Assembly: GCA_934754445.1 (NCBI GenBank)
Contig: CAKVHZ010000011.1
Location: forward strand, 1 to 36,386
DNA length: 36,386 nt
Origin: an uncultured Clostridia bacterium
GTDB taxonomy: Bacteria > Bacillota > Clostridia > Christensenellales > UBA1242
Direction: 5' to 3'
Made by a program: the position numbers and the translations under genes. A model generated the notes under the pieces. The model was given only the letters and a program-made list of their open reading frames with translations, made no database searches and had not been told where the DNA came from. Below, piece by piece: positions 1 to 8,777 of the stretch (position 1 is its first letter; every line of letters starts with the position of its first letter).

Positions 1-1
1 T

Positions 2-649
2 AGTAAGTCTATTACCAAAAAAGACATTAAAAAAAATAAAATCGCATTTATGCCAAGTAGCACAATAGGACTACAAGAAATAGTAACAAAAATTTTAGGA
101 GATAAAAGTTTTGATGATTTAAAGATACCATTTTGTGCTGTAAGTGTAGATTTAAAAAGTGGAAAAGAAATAGATATTAAAAAAGGAAATTTGCCTAAAG
201 CAATAGCAGGTAGTTGTGCTGTTCCGGGAGTATTTAACTTTGTGGAATATGGCGATTATCGGCTTGTAGATGGCGGACTTCAAAACACAATTCCTACCGA
301 TGTTGTTAAAGAAATGGGGGCTGATTTTGTAGTTAGTGTTGACTGTAATCCTAATAGGGGTTATGGAACAGATAGCACCAAATATTTTGATGTGTTGCTT
401 GCTAGCATGAGAATTTTAATGAAAACTAATGCGCAAAAAGGTAGATTTTTAAGCGATGTTTTAATTGAACCTGATACTAAAAGGTTTAAATCTACTAAAC
501 TTGAAGGTGCTGATGAAATGATTGAAGAAGGCTACAAAGCAACAATTAATCAAATGGATAATATTAAAGAATTACTCACAAGAAAAGTAAAAAAGGTTAA
601 ATTTACAATAAAAAATAATAAAAGAGTAAAGGTAACCAAAAGAGATTAA
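2..649 (+). CDS. Patatin-like phospholipase, 3' part (5' end outside window)
   Basis: The reading frame is open from base 2, so the gene begins upstream of the window and the ATG at 50 is internal. The visible part holds the second half of a patatin/RssA-type acyl hydrolase. It has a G-S-C-A-V-P-G segment followed by the DGG motif (bases about 269-277), whose Asp would be the second member of the Ser-Asp catalytic dyad. The segment GADFVVSVDC after it is also typical of the family. The nucleophile motif GxSxG must lie upstream and cannot be checked. The family hydrolyses lipid acyl esters, and bacterial members are usually cytoplasmic or membrane-associated. The C-terminus is very lysine-rich. 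A gap of 28 bases separates it from the metallo-hydrolase downstream, so the two are probably co-transcribed. Confidence 0.85.
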   Translation, partial: SKSITKKDIKKNKIAFMPSSTIGLQEIVTKILGDKSFDDLKIPFCAVSVDLKSGKEIDIKKGNLPKAIAGSCAVPGVFNFVEYGDYRLVDGGLQNTIPTDVVKEMGADFVVSVDCNPNRGYGTDSTKYFDVLLASMRILMKTNAQKGRFLSDVLIEPDTKRFKSTKLEGADEMIEEGYKATINQMDNIKELLTRKVKKVKFTIKNNKRVKVTKRD

Positions 650-677
650 AAATAATATATAAACTAAAGAAGAATTT

Positions 678-1790
678 ATGGCAAAAAAGAAAACTAAAAA
701 AGTTAAATATCATTTTACTAAAACGAGTGTGATAATATTTTTATTACTCTCGGTTTTATTAACTATTTGTGCTTTTGTTTTTAAAAAGCCAATAGAAAGT
801 TTTGTAAATAAAGAAAATAACAACATAATTGATTATAATGGGTTAGTTATGCATACAATAGATGTAGGTCAGGCAGAAGCCATTATGATAAAACTGCCTG
901 ATAATAAAAATATGCTAATTGATAGTGGGAACACTGGCGAAACTAAAAATGAAATACTAAAAAGTTATTTGAATAATAATTATTTTTCTCAAACAACTAA
1001 TAAAGAAATAGATTATTTTGTTATAACTCATTCTGATTCCGACCACTGTGGTGGAGCGGTTATGATTTTTAACGAATATCAAGTAAATAAAGTTTTCCGT
1101 CCAAATATATTTTCTAGTAAAGTTGAAAGCGATGTAAATATAGTAACAGACTATACTAAAAAATATGCAGATACAAACATATGGAAAAATGTTATTACTA
1201 GTATGTATAGTGAACCAAATTGCGAAATAGTTTTTTCTAAAAAAGGTATTGAAATATTAGAAGAAAGTTATAGCATAAAATTTTATTCTCCAACAGAGAA
1301 TAATTATAAAAATGTTAATGGTTACTCTCCATTAATTGCTATTGAATATAAAAGTAAGAAGATTATGCTAACTGGTGATGCTACGATAGAAACCGAACAA
1401 AAAGCATTAGAGAATATTCCTAGATGCGATGTTTTAAAGGTTGCTCATCATGGTTCAACAACTTCAACAAGTGTAGAATTTTTAGAAAAGGTAAATCCTA
1501 GTTACGCAATTATTTCTTGTAATAAAAATGATGGAAATAATTACGGACACCCACATCAAGAAATATTAAATAGATTAATGGAATTTATGCCAAGTAAAAA
1601 TATTTATAGAACCGACTTAAATGGGAATATCGTTTTAAATATTGATGAAAAAGCAAATATTAATATACTTTTAGATGTTCAAGGTAACACATATTATATT
1701 AAAGTTGAATATCTATTAATAGGCTCTATTATGGTGGTTTTTGTCTTATGTTTTGGTTTTAGCAAAAATAAAAAAACTATAAAAAAATAA
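678..1790 (+). CDS. ComEC/Rec2-type metallo-beta-lactamase-fold hydrolase, membrane-anchored
   Basis: This 370-residue protein resembles the stand-alone C-terminal hydrolase domain of ComEC. A hydrophobic segment at residues 18-36 after a lysine-rich start, and a second at about 345-362, would anchor it with the catalytic domain outside. Metal ligands are visible as HSDSDH (118-123, followed by CGG), a GD pair near 233-234, HHGS near 257-260, and YGHPH near 288-292. ComEC-family domains are nucleases or phosphodiesterases acting on extracellular DNA in competence, but many stand-alone copies have no proven substrate. The ComEC transport channel is absent here, so uptake cannot be inferred. 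A weak AAAGAAG ribosome site lies just before the ATG. Confidence 0.85.
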   Translation: MAKKKTKKVKYHFTKTSVIIFLLLSVLLTICAFVFKKPIESFVNKENNNIIDYNGLVMHTIDVGQAEAIMIKLPDNKNMLIDSGNTGETKNEILKSYLNNNYFSQTTNKEIDYFVITHSDSDHCGGAVMIFNEYQVNKVFRPNIFSSKVESDVNIVTDYTKKYADTNIWKNVITSMYSEPNCEIVFSKKGIEILEESYSIKFYSPTENNYKNVNGYSPLIAIEYKSKKIMLTGDATIETEQKALENIPRCDVLKVAHHGSTTSTSVEFLEKVNPSYAIISCNKNDGNNYGHPHQEILNRLMEFMPSKNIYRTDLNGNIVLNIDEKANINILLDVQGNTYYIKVEYLLIGSIMVVFVLCFGFSKNKKTIKK

Positions 1791-1836
1791 AATTTTTAAA
1801 ATAGATTAAAATTTTATTTACTATTTAACCTAAAAT

Positions 1837-1865
1837 TTGTTAATATAAAAATAGATAATTATAAA
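1837..1865 (+). promoter_or_regulatory. Possible promoter for the pseudo-shikimate-kinase/transketolase pair
   Basis: TTGTTA (1837-1842) and TATAAA (1860-1865) are separated by 17 bases. If it is used, transcription would start near 1872, which removes the AAAAGGA ribosome site at 1864-1870 from the mRNA. Either the box is fortuitous or the TTG start is read from a very short leader. Confidence 0.3.
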
Positions 1866-1880
1866 AAGGATTAGGTTAAC

Positions 1881-2393
1881 TTGAAAAAAAATATAACAAT
1901 TTTAGCATTAAATAAACAGTTTAAGAAAAAAATAGCAAAAAATTTATCTAAAAAACTGGATATGTTTTATGTAGATACAAACGAACTTTTAAAATACGAT
2001 TTAATGAATATAGATAAGGTAATTAAACTCGCTGGTCTAGATTACTATAATAAAGTAGAAGAAAAAACTATAAAGAGTTTATCTAGTTATGAAAATGTTA
2101 TAATTACTATGGATAATGATAGTTTTTTTAATAAAAATAATTATAAATACTTAAAAGAAAGTTCGCTTTTTATTTATATTAAATTAAGTTATAAACTATT
2201 TGTTCAAATTTTAACAAAAGAAAAGCCAAAAACTAGCAAATACGAATTAATGTTAGATAAAAAAGTTTATAACGAAAGAGATAAAATTTTAACTGAAGTT
2301 TGTGACATAAAAGTTAATATTACTGAAAGCACTAAAAATATTGAAGATAAAATAATAGAAGAAATAAAAAAGTATTATAAGGATATTTTATGA
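1881..2393 (+). CDS. Shikimate-kinase-like protein lacking the P-loop (probable pseudo-kinase)
   Basis: A TTG start at 1881 is supported by AAAAGGA about ten bases upstream and by the position of the first beta strand. The 170-residue layout follows shikimate kinase (AroK): an N-terminal strand, then YVDTNELL (compare the FIDTDELI region), DYYNKVEEKTIKSL (compare EEYFRELE), a hydrophobic strand, and a C-terminal DIKVNI strand. The residues that make it a kinase are missing. The Walker A motif GxxGxGKS is replaced by ALNKQFKKK, the GGG substrate loop by MDND, and the lid Arg-Pro-Leu by a Lys-rich stretch. It cannot plausibly bind ATP in the usual way. Its stop overlaps the transketolase start by four bases, so translation is coupled. 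Function is unknown; a structural or regulatory role is only inference. Confidence 0.6.
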   Translation: MKKNITILALNKQFKKKIAKNLSKKLDMFYVDTNELLKYDLMNIDKVIKLAGLDYYNKVEEKTIKSLSSYENVIITMDNDSFFNKNNYKYLKESSLFIYIKLSYKLFVQILTKEKPKTSKYELMLDKKVYNERDKILTEVCDIKVNITESTKNIEDKIIEEIKKYYKDIL

Positions 2394-4333
2394 AAAGTAG
2401 TGATATAGTTAATAATTTAAGAATAGTTAGTTGTGAAACAATTTCTAATGCGGGCAGTGGACACCCAGGGGTAGCATTAAGTGGAGCGCCAATTTTTTAT
2501 GCAATATTTAAAAACTTAAAAATTGATAGAAATAATTTAAAATATTTTAATCGAGATTATTTTGTAAATTCCGCTGGGCATTCAAGCAGTTTGCATTATT
2601 CTATTTTAAATTTGTTTGATATAAATATAACTAAAAATGATTTAATGCATTTTAGAAAATTAAATTCAAAAACTCCGGGACATCCAGAAATAGAAACAAG
2701 TGGTATAGATTGTTCTACTGGCCCACTAGGAGAAGGTGTTGCATGTAGTGTTGGCTTAGCAATTAGTCAAAAACACTTTGCAAAAATGTTTAATAAACTA
2801 TCTTTTGAAATTTTTTCTTCTAGTGTTTTTTGTTTTGTTGGCGATGGCTGTTTAATGGAAGGCGTAAGTGCTGAAGCATTAAGTTTAGCAGGAAAGTTAA
2901 AACTTAACAATTTAATTGTTCTTTACGATAGAAATAGAAAAACTATTGAAGGTAGTTTAGATATTACTCAAGATGAAAATACCGAGTTAAAGTTTAAAGC
3001 ATTAAATTTTAATGTTATTAATGTGAAGGAAGGGAACAATGCAGATTTAATTGAAAAGACAATATTTAAAGCAAAAAGAAGTAAAGATAAACCAAGTATT
3101 ATAATTGTAGATACGAAAATTGGCTTTGGCTCGCATTTAGAAGACAATGAATTAAGTCATGGAAAACCTTTTAAAGAAGATGAAATTTTATATTTAAAAA
3201 ACAAATTTAATATTAATAATCTTCCTTTTGAGTTCTTGCCAGAAATTAAAGAATATATTAAAGGTTTAAATTATCAAAAAGATAGTGTAATTAAAGAAGA
3301 ATATCAAAAACTAAATGAATATAAACTAAAATATCCACAAGAATTTGAAAATTTAGAAAAATATTTTAATTTTGATTTTAATAAATTAGCGATTAAAAAA
3401 TTAAAAAGTTTAGATGTAAAAAATATTAAAAGCACAAGAGAAAATAATCATTATGCATTAAACGAAATAGCAAAATTAGTTCCAAATTTAATAGGCGGAA
3501 GTGCCGATGTATGTTCTTCAACTATGGTGTTTTTAGATAACGAAAAATTTATAAATGAAGACTACACAGCAAGAAATATACATTTTGGGATAAGAGAACA
3601 CGCTATGGCGGGAATTTGTAATGGTATGGCACTATTTGGCGGTCTACTTCCATTTTGCTCGTGCTATTTAAGTTTTTCTGACTTTTTAAAGCCAGCATTA
3701 AGAATGAGTTGTTTAATGGATTTACCTATAATTTATGAGTTCTCTCACGACAATGTTTTTGTTGGCGAAGATGGGCCAACTCATCAACCAATAGAACAAT
3801 TAGTTTCTCTTCGGGCAACACCAAATTTACATGTATTTAGACCTTATAATCTAACCGAAATTCTTGCTTGCTATAAATATTATTTAGAAAATAAAAAGCC
3901 AACAGCATTAATACTTTCTAAAGAAAAAGTTACAAATAATAAAACAAATCTTGATGATGCTATGCTTGGTGGCTACGTTATTTATAAAGAAAAAGGCAAG
4001 TTAAAAGGTGTTATACTTTCTAGCGGTATGGAAGTTGAAACTGCTATAAAAGTTGCTGAAAGTCTAGATGGCATAAGAGTAGTTAGTATTCCTTGTTTTG
4101 AACTTTTTGACGAACAACCAAAAGCATATAGAAATAAAATTTTAACCGACAAACCAAAAATTGTTATGGAACTATCTAGTAGTTATAGTTATTATAAATA
4201 TGCTCCTAACGGACTTTATTTTACTACTGACAAATTCGGTAAAAGTGGAAGTTCTACCGAGCTTAGAGAATTTTATGGGTTTACTCCAGAAAAAATCATT
4301 AAAAAAGTAAAAAAGTTTTTAAAAATTGAATAA
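2390..4333 (+). CDS. tkt: Transketolase, full length
   Basis: The enzyme transfers two-carbon ketol units between sugar phosphates in the non-oxidative pentose phosphate pathway, using thiamine diphosphate. At 647 residues it is a complete single-chain enzyme, not the split two-subunit form. The N-terminal PP domain has AGSGHPG (21-27), GPLGEGV, and the ThDP/Mg motif GDG near 150 followed by the EGVSAEALSLAG helix and YDRN. The pyrimidine domain has IREHAMAG near 400, where the Glu activates ThDP, then GEDGPTHQPIEQL and RPYN. Three of these four blocks match the family closely; YDRN in place of the usual YDDN is a minor change. An AAGGA ribosome site sits inside the end of the preceding gene, with which it shares an ATGA overlap. 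Confidence 0.95.
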   Translation: MKSSDIVNNLRIVSCETISNAGSGHPGVALSGAPIFYAIFKNLKIDRNNLKYFNRDYFVNSAGHSSSLHYSILNLFDINITKNDLMHFRKLNSKTPGHPEIETSGIDCSTGPLGEGVACSVGLAISQKHFAKMFNKLSFEIFSSSVFCFVGDGCLMEGVSAEALSLAGKLKLNNLIVLYDRNRKTIEGSLDITQDENTELKFKALNFNVINVKEGNNADLIEKTIFKAKRSKDKPSIIIVDTKIGFGSHLEDNELSHGKPFKEDEILYLKNKFNINNLPFEFLPEIKEYIKGLNYQKDSVIKEEYQKLNEYKLKYPQEFENLEKYFNFDFNKLAIKKLKSLDVKNIKSTRENNHYALNEIAKLVPNLIGGSADVCSSTMVFLDNEKFINEDYTARNIHFGIREHAMAGICNGMALFGGLLPFCSCYLSFSDFLKPALRMSCLMDLPIIYEFSHDNVFVGEDGPTHQPIEQLVSLRATPNLHVFRPYNLTEILACYKYYLENKKPTALILSKEKVTNNKTNLDDAMLGGYVIYKEKGKLKGVILSSGMEVETAIKVAESLDGIRVVSIPCFELFDEQPKAYRNKILTDKPKIVMELSSSYSYYKYAPNGLYFTTDKFGKSGSSTELREFYGFTPEKIIKKVKKFLKIE

Positions 4334-4361
4334 TATTAAATTTTTTACTTAAACTATAATA

Positions 4362-4460
4362 GTAAATAAAATTCATGTATCAATGAGAAGAAAATATTTT
4401 AAATATTTTTGTTGTTTTATTTACCAGAGAAAGAACTTAGCATTAGGCTAGGTTTTTTTC
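4362..4460 (+). terminator. Structured 3' region ending in an intrinsic terminator
   Basis: The terminator hairpin pairs AACTTAGC (4434-4441) with GCTAGGTT (4447-4454) across a five-base loop, and runs into a T tract ending at 4459. Upstream, GTAAATAAAAT (4362-4372) can pair with GTTTTATTTAC (4414-4424), giving a two-domain fold. This is most simply the transketolase operon terminator. A TATAAT at 4355-4360 has no convincing -35, so an independent small RNA is only a weak alternative. Confidence 0.6.
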
Positions 4461-4480
4461 TTTTAAATAAATTCACTTTG

Positions 4481-4532
4481 TTATTGTTATTGTTATTGTT
4501 ATTGTTATTGTTATTGTTATTGTTATTGTTAT
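4481..4532 (+). repeat. TTATTG hexanucleotide microsatellite, about 8.7 copies
   Basis: Eight perfect TTATTG units are followed by a partial TTAT. The array lies in non-coding DNA between the terminator at 4430-4460 and the truA promoter. Uninterrupted short tandem repeats of this kind change length by replication slippage. It does not overlap a visible promoter box, so an effect on expression is not evident. Confidence 0.95.
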
Positions 4533-4621
4533 GATTTTTTGTTTTTCTTTTTAAAAATTATTTATATTTTAGAATAAAATATGAAAAATAGCACATATTA
4601 AAATTGTAGCAATAATGCTAC

Positions 4622-4662
4622 TAAAGAAAAATGACAATTATAGGTTGTCATTTTTTCTTGGT
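4622..4662 (+). terminator. Hairpin terminator upstream of truA
   Basis: AAGAAAAATGACAA pairs with TTGTCATTTTTTCTT around a short TATAGG-like loop, leaving one bulged T. The 3' arm is itself T-rich, and the same arm carries the -35 box of the truA promoter. It would end transcripts entering from the 4334-4620 spacer and keep truA separate. Confidence 0.55.
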
Positions 4663-4673
4663 TTTGTTATAAT
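4645..4673 (+). promoter_or_regulatory. truA promoter
   Basis: TTGTCA (4645-4650) and TATAAT (4668-4673) are 17 bases apart, a near-consensus vegetative promoter. The predicted start near 4680 gives a leader of about 22 bases containing AAAGGG (4693-4697). The -35 box lies inside the 3' arm of the hairpin at 4622-4662. Confidence 0.75.
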
Positions 4674-4701
4674 TTTATATATTAATTGTATAAAGGGATA
4701 T

Positions 4702-5448
4702 ATGAAAAACATTAAAATAGAATTTAGTTATGATGGTAGAGAGTTTTATGGCTTGCAAAAACAAAATGATAAAATAACAATTCAAGGGGAAATTGAAAGA
4801 GCATTAAAAGAACTTTTTAATCAAAATATCAATTTAATTATTGCAGGTAGAACAGATAGGGGAGTAAGTGCTTACAAAATGGTTGCAAATTTTTTTGTTG
4901 ACACTAATATAGAAAGCGAAAAAATATGTTACTCTTTAAATGTTCGACTAAATAGTTCAATTAGAATATTAAAAAGCACAGAAGTAGAAAATGATTTTCA
5001 TGCTCGCCATAGTGCAAAATTAAAGACATATAAATATAGTTTATATGTAAATAATTTTTCTCTTCCTTTGTTTCCGTTTGAAACACATTTTAAAACACCA
5101 TTAAATTATTTTAAAATGAAAAGAGCGATTAATTATTTAAAAGGAACTCATGATTTTTCTTCGTTTGTAACTAAAAGTAATGAAATAGAAAATAAAGTTA
5201 GAACGATTAAAAAAGTTAAACTTAAAAGAAAAAAATATCAAGGAATTTATCACTATTATTTTTACTTTACAGGTAATGGATTTTTGTATAATCAAGTTAG
5301 AACTATGGTGGGAACATTAATGTTAGTTGGATTAAACAAAATTAAACCTTTTGAAATAAAAAAGATAATTAGAGAAAAAAACCGAAGCAAAGCAGGTAGC
5401 GTTATGCCAGCAGTAGGACTGTGTTTAGAGAATATAGAATACAGATAA
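4702..5448 (+). CDS. truA: tRNA pseudouridine(38-40) synthase TruA
   Basis: TruA isomerises uridines 38-40 in the tRNA anticodon arm. The ATG at 4702 was chosen because family homology starts with MKNIKIEFSYDG and an AAAGGG site lies about five bases upstream. An in-frame ATG at 4615 would add 29 residues encoded by the upstream hairpin and promoter. The catalytic Asp is D52 in GRTDRGVSA. FHAR and the C-terminal NGFLYNQVRTMVG block are both present. At 248 residues the length is normal. It is a single-gene transcription unit with its own promoter, convergent with the minus-strand gene that follows. Confidence 0.95.
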   Translation: MKNIKIEFSYDGREFYGLQKQNDKITIQGEIERALKELFNQNINLIIAGRTDRGVSAYKMVANFFVDTNIESEKICYSLNVRLNSSIRILKSTEVENDFHARHSAKLKTYKYSLYVNNFSLPLFPFETHFKTPLNYFKMKRAINYLKGTHDFSSFVTKSNEIENKVRTIKKVKLKRKKYQGIYHYYFYFTGNGFLYNQVRTMVGTLMLVGLNKIKPFEIKKIIREKNRSKAGSVMPAVGLCLENIEYR

Positions 5449-5593
5449 AAAATAAGAAATAAAACGAAAAATAAAAATTACTGGATAAACAAAACGAGAA
5501 AAAGAAAGAAAAAAGAAAAAACAGTAGTTAAAAATTAAAAAAATAAACTATCAACAATTAAAATATCAAAATAATATTGTAAATCGCAAATTA

Positions 5594-5623
5594 AAAAAAT
5601 GAGAGTATTAACTCTCATTTTTA
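5594..5623. terminator. Bidirectional terminator between truA and the CvpA-like gene
   Basis: GAGAGT (5601-5606) and ACTCTC (5611-5616) form a hairpin flanked by an A tract and a T tract, so it can work in both directions. It sits directly between two convergent genes, with the minus-strand stop codon at 5624. The 145 bases before it (5449-5593) are AT-rich and hold no gene I can support. Confidence 0.8.
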
Positions 5624-8605
5624 TTATTCAAATAAGTTTTTTAAGCCATCTAAAATTGTTTTATAAGTTGTTGAAGTTATTGTAGTGTTGTCTAAATTAG
5701 TCTTATTATATTCACAATAATTAGCAATTTCTTGTTTTTTGTCGTCTGGAAGTAGGGTGTTAGCCTGTGCATCAGTATTTGCTTTTGTTAATAAATTTTT
5801 CATAACATTATTTGTAAAATTATCATCAAAAGTTTCTGTATTTCTAATTGTTTCTAAGGCATTAGAAACTTCTGTAGTATCCATAGTTGTTATATCAACA
5901 TTAGTTAAATTGCTTACTTTATCTTGAATTGTTTTTAAATCATTTAACATTGTAGAAATTCCAATATTAGGTAAGTTATTTTTTAAATCTTCAAGTAAGC
6001 CTTTAATGTTTAAATCATCATTTGTAATACTATTTATTGCTGTATCTATTATAGCATTTGTAATGTGAGTTTTTACACCATTAAATATTTTACTTTCACT
6101 TAAAGAATCTAAAACATTAGAGATGTTTGTTATTTGTTCATCGGTTAAACTATCAAAATTTTGTAAATCTTCAATAATCTCACTAAAAGTTATCATATAA
6201 TCAATTTCATTTCTTAAATTGGTTGTAATTTCATTGTTGTTAATTTTGCTTAAATTTGTTTTAATTTCGGTTATCATTGCTTTAATGTTGTCGTCAGTAA
6301 AAGTATCTAAACTAGGAATTAAGGTTTCACTATAACTAAATATTCCTTTAATAACGCAAGTTTCTAAAGTTTCAGTTGTTCTATTGTTTAATTTGTTAGA
6401 AACTTGGTCGCAAACTTCGGTTATAACCCCACTACTTGCAAGATTTTTAGTTGTAACAATAATTTCTTTTAATAAACTTTCCATTTTAGTTGAATAAACT
6501 GTAGATTTTGTATTTTGTTCAACTTCGTCAAATTTACCACAGAAATCAATTAGTTTTAAAGAACTCTTTATGTCTGTAAACGACATATCTTTAAATTCAA
6601 CAATAGAATTTAATAAAGGTTTTATGCTTACTAATTCATTTTCCCAATTAACATTAATAGTTTCATCTATTTTTAAAATATCTAATACACTAGCATAATC
6701 GTTTAACCCTGAATTTTTAGTTAAATTTAAAACATCATTATAAATAGGAGTTATTGCATTATTAAATATAGTTGTTGTTTCTAGCTTATTAAAAAGTATT
6801 CCTATTTTTGCCAAATCTAAAGTTGTTATATCAATATTTTTCGTATCAATAGTATTGTAAATTTCATTAAAGTCATCAAAAGCATTACTAATTTTTGTCA
6901 TTTCTACTTGCCAATTTTCAACATTACTTAAATTATTAATTGCTTTAGTTATATCAACAGGTAAGTCTATTTCTTTTGCTTTTGTTTGAACATAATTTAT
7001 AACCTCGTTATATTGAGTAGTAGTTAAAACTTTATCATCTTTTAAGATGTTAATTAAATTACCAATATAGCCAAAAGTATTTTTAGAAACATAAAGTTTA
7101 CTATCTAAATCTAGTGTTTTAGCACCATCTATAAAGTTTTTTATTAAAGTTTTAATAACATTGCTTGCATCATCTTTAGAGATATTGTTTGTAGTATATG
7201 TTAAATTCATCATATCAAATAATGCATCTAAACTGCTATCAACTGCTTGTGGAGCAATATCTTTTAAAAGGTTAATGCTAGTTATAAAATTTGATAAATT
7301 TTCACTAAAATCATCTTTAGAATTTTTTAATAAACTCAATAATTCTTTTTGAGAAATTTCTTCATTTTTTCTTAATTTGTTATAAAGTGGAGTTAAAATG
7401 TTGTTATCGTTAGTAACTTTTAAAATATTAATAATTTGATTAATGTTTTCGTTTACAATTGGCATATCATAATTTTTAATAGTTTCTAAAATTGCTCTAG
7501 TTAAAGCATACTTAAACTCATCTTTTTTAATTTCTTCAGGTATTTGAATTATAAAATTTGGGTCGTTTAAAACCTTGTCTAAAATTGTTGGAACTAAAGT
7601 ATTGCCAACCGCTTTAACAATGTTTGAGTTAAATGTTCCATTAACAAAGTTATCCAAATAGTTTATTAATGTTGACATTTCTTCTTGAGTTAAAGTATCT
7701 TTTGTGTAAAGTTCCATTGCATTAGAGTAGTCTACATAAACCACTAGTGCATTATCAACTTCATCTACAAGTTTTATTTTTACATTGTTTACTTTTGTTG
7801 TAGATAAATTATTAAATGTGACAGTTCCAAGGGCTTTTATACCTAGATATTTTGTTATATTAACTCCGACACAACTGTTATAAGCATCAATATATTTTGA
7901 AACATTACCATTAGAATCTTTAAATAAGTATTCTAGTAAAGAGGTAGTAGTTTGAGTTGTTTCACCTTCAGCACTTACAGATTTTTCTGCTACAATTGTG
8001 CCATTGCTATCTACTTTATAACTATTTAAACTAGTCGCTATATTACCTATTCCAAAAATAGGAACAAAGGTTGCAAAAATAGCAATAACACCAGTTGCTA
8101 GCCCCATTAGGGCGCCATAACCGTGTCGTTTTTTCTTTTTAATTATTTTCCCATTCGCATCTTTCTTTTTTGGAGAAAATATTTTTACAAATATTTTTAC
8201 AATAAGTGTTGGAATAAAAACAACAATTTTGACTAGCCAGTAAAGAATGGTAAACAAAACTGGTGTAACAATCATAGTTGGCAACTTTATTATTAAGTCT
8301 ATTGCATCTGGGTTAGATGCTAAAATACTATTTACATCTGGTTGTTCACAAATTTTATCTATTAAAATTTGATTAATAGATGAAGCCCCATTAACATTTA
8401 TGCCAAGCCAAGACAAGTCGGCATTAATAACTTGATTTGTTATTAAATTTATAAAAATAAGTAGAATAACAACCAAAACAAGGTTATATATTCCAGTTGC
8501 TAAACTTTCTTTAAAACCAACTATTAAACCATATAAAACGCTAGTTATTAAAAACAAAAGCATCAATCCCGAAATGGCAAGTTTTATAATTAATGTAGTA
8601 TCCAT
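5624..8605 (-). CDS. CvpA-like membrane protein with a very large helical ectodomain
   Basis: This 993-residue protein has two parts. Residues 1-190 carry four hydrophobic segments (about 5-29, 35-57, 110-143, 164-187). A lysine-rich loop precedes the fourth, which has the Gly-rich pattern GALMGLATGVIAIF. This topology resembles CvpA/colicin-V-production-type proteins, which are normally about 160-180 residues long. The remaining 800 residues have no further membrane segment and are Asn/Thr/Lys-rich, almost certainly alpha-helical, probably outside the cell. I recognise no enzymatic motif there. An AGGAG site lies eight bases before the ATG. The gene stands alone, divergent from rplM. The CvpA relationship is a judgement from topology and short motifs, and the function is unknown. 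Confidence 0.6.
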   Translation of the reverse strand: MDTTLIIKLAISGLMLLFLITSVLYGLIVGFKESLATGIYNLVLVVILLIFINLITNQVINADLSWLGINVNGASSINQILIDKICEQPDVNSILASNPDAIDLIIKLPTMIVTPVLFTILYWLVKIVVFIPTLIVKIFVKIFSPKKKDANGKIIKKKKRHGYGALMGLATGVIAIFATFVPIFGIGNIATSLNSYKVDSNGTIVAEKSVSAEGETTQTTTSLLEYLFKDSNGNVSKYIDAYNSCVGVNITKYLGIKALGTVTFNNLSTTKVNNVKIKLVDEVDNALVVYVDYSNAMELYTKDTLTQEEMSTLINYLDNFVNGTFNSNIVKAVGNTLVPTILDKVLNDPNFIIQIPEEIKKDEFKYALTRAILETIKNYDMPIVNENINQIINILKVTNDNNILTPLYNKLRKNEEISQKELLSLLKNSKDDFSENLSNFITSINLLKDIAPQAVDSSLDALFDMMNLTYTTNNISKDDASNVIKTLIKNFIDGAKTLDLDSKLYVSKNTFGYIGNLINILKDDKVLTTTQYNEVINYVQTKAKEIDLPVDITKAINNLSNVENWQVEMTKISNAFDDFNEIYNTIDTKNIDITTLDLAKIGILFNKLETTTIFNNAITPIYNDVLNLTKNSGLNDYASVLDILKIDETINVNWENELVSIKPLLNSIVEFKDMSFTDIKSSLKLIDFCGKFDEVEQNTKSTVYSTKMESLLKEIIVTTKNLASSGVITEVCDQVSNKLNNRTTETLETCVIKGIFSYSETLIPSLDTFTDDNIKAMITEIKTNLSKINNNEITTNLRNEIDYMITFSEIIEDLQNFDSLTDEQITNISNVLDSLSESKIFNGVKTHITNAIIDTAINSITNDDLNIKGLLEDLKNNLPNIGISTMLNDLKTIQDKVSNLTNVDITTMDTTEVSNALETIRNTETFDDNFTNNVMKNLLTKANTDAQANTLLPDDKKQEIANYCEYNKTNLDNTTITSTTYKTILDGLKNLFE

Positions 8606-8643
8606 AATAATCTCCTATATTATTTTTAACTAATAATAATTAT

Positions 8644-8672
8644 ATTATAACAAAAATATTTAATATTGAAAA
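8644..8672 (-). promoter_or_regulatory. Promoter of the CvpA-like gene
   Basis: On the minus strand TTTTCA and TATAAT (complement of 8644-8649) are separated by 17 bases. The box lies 39 bases before the start codon and diverges from the rplM promoter. Confidence 0.55.
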
Positions 8673-8742
8673 CAAAATAACTTATAATCGTGAAAATAAA
8701 ATTTCACAATTAATTATTTTTTGTAAAATGTTAAAGTTTTAC

Positions 8743-8771
8743 TTGACAAAACAAATAAAATAGAGTAAACT
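8743..8771 (+). promoter_or_regulatory. rplM-rpsI promoter
   Basis: A perfect TTGACA (8743-8748) and TAAACT (8766-8771) are separated by 17 bases. The predicted start near 8778 yields a leader of about 73 bases before rplM. Confidence 0.8.
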
Positions 8772-8777
8772 AACTAA

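Noticed and set aside
4355..4460. TATAAT at 4355 as the promoter of an independent small RNA ending at the 4430-4460 terminator.
   Set aside because: No acceptable -35 lies 15-19 bases upstream, and the structure is explained as the transketolase 3' end.
4481..4532. The TTATTG array as a possible CRISPR or origin iteron array.
   Set aside because: Units are six bases with no spacers, and there are no cas, dnaA or rep genes nearby; it is a simple microsatellite.
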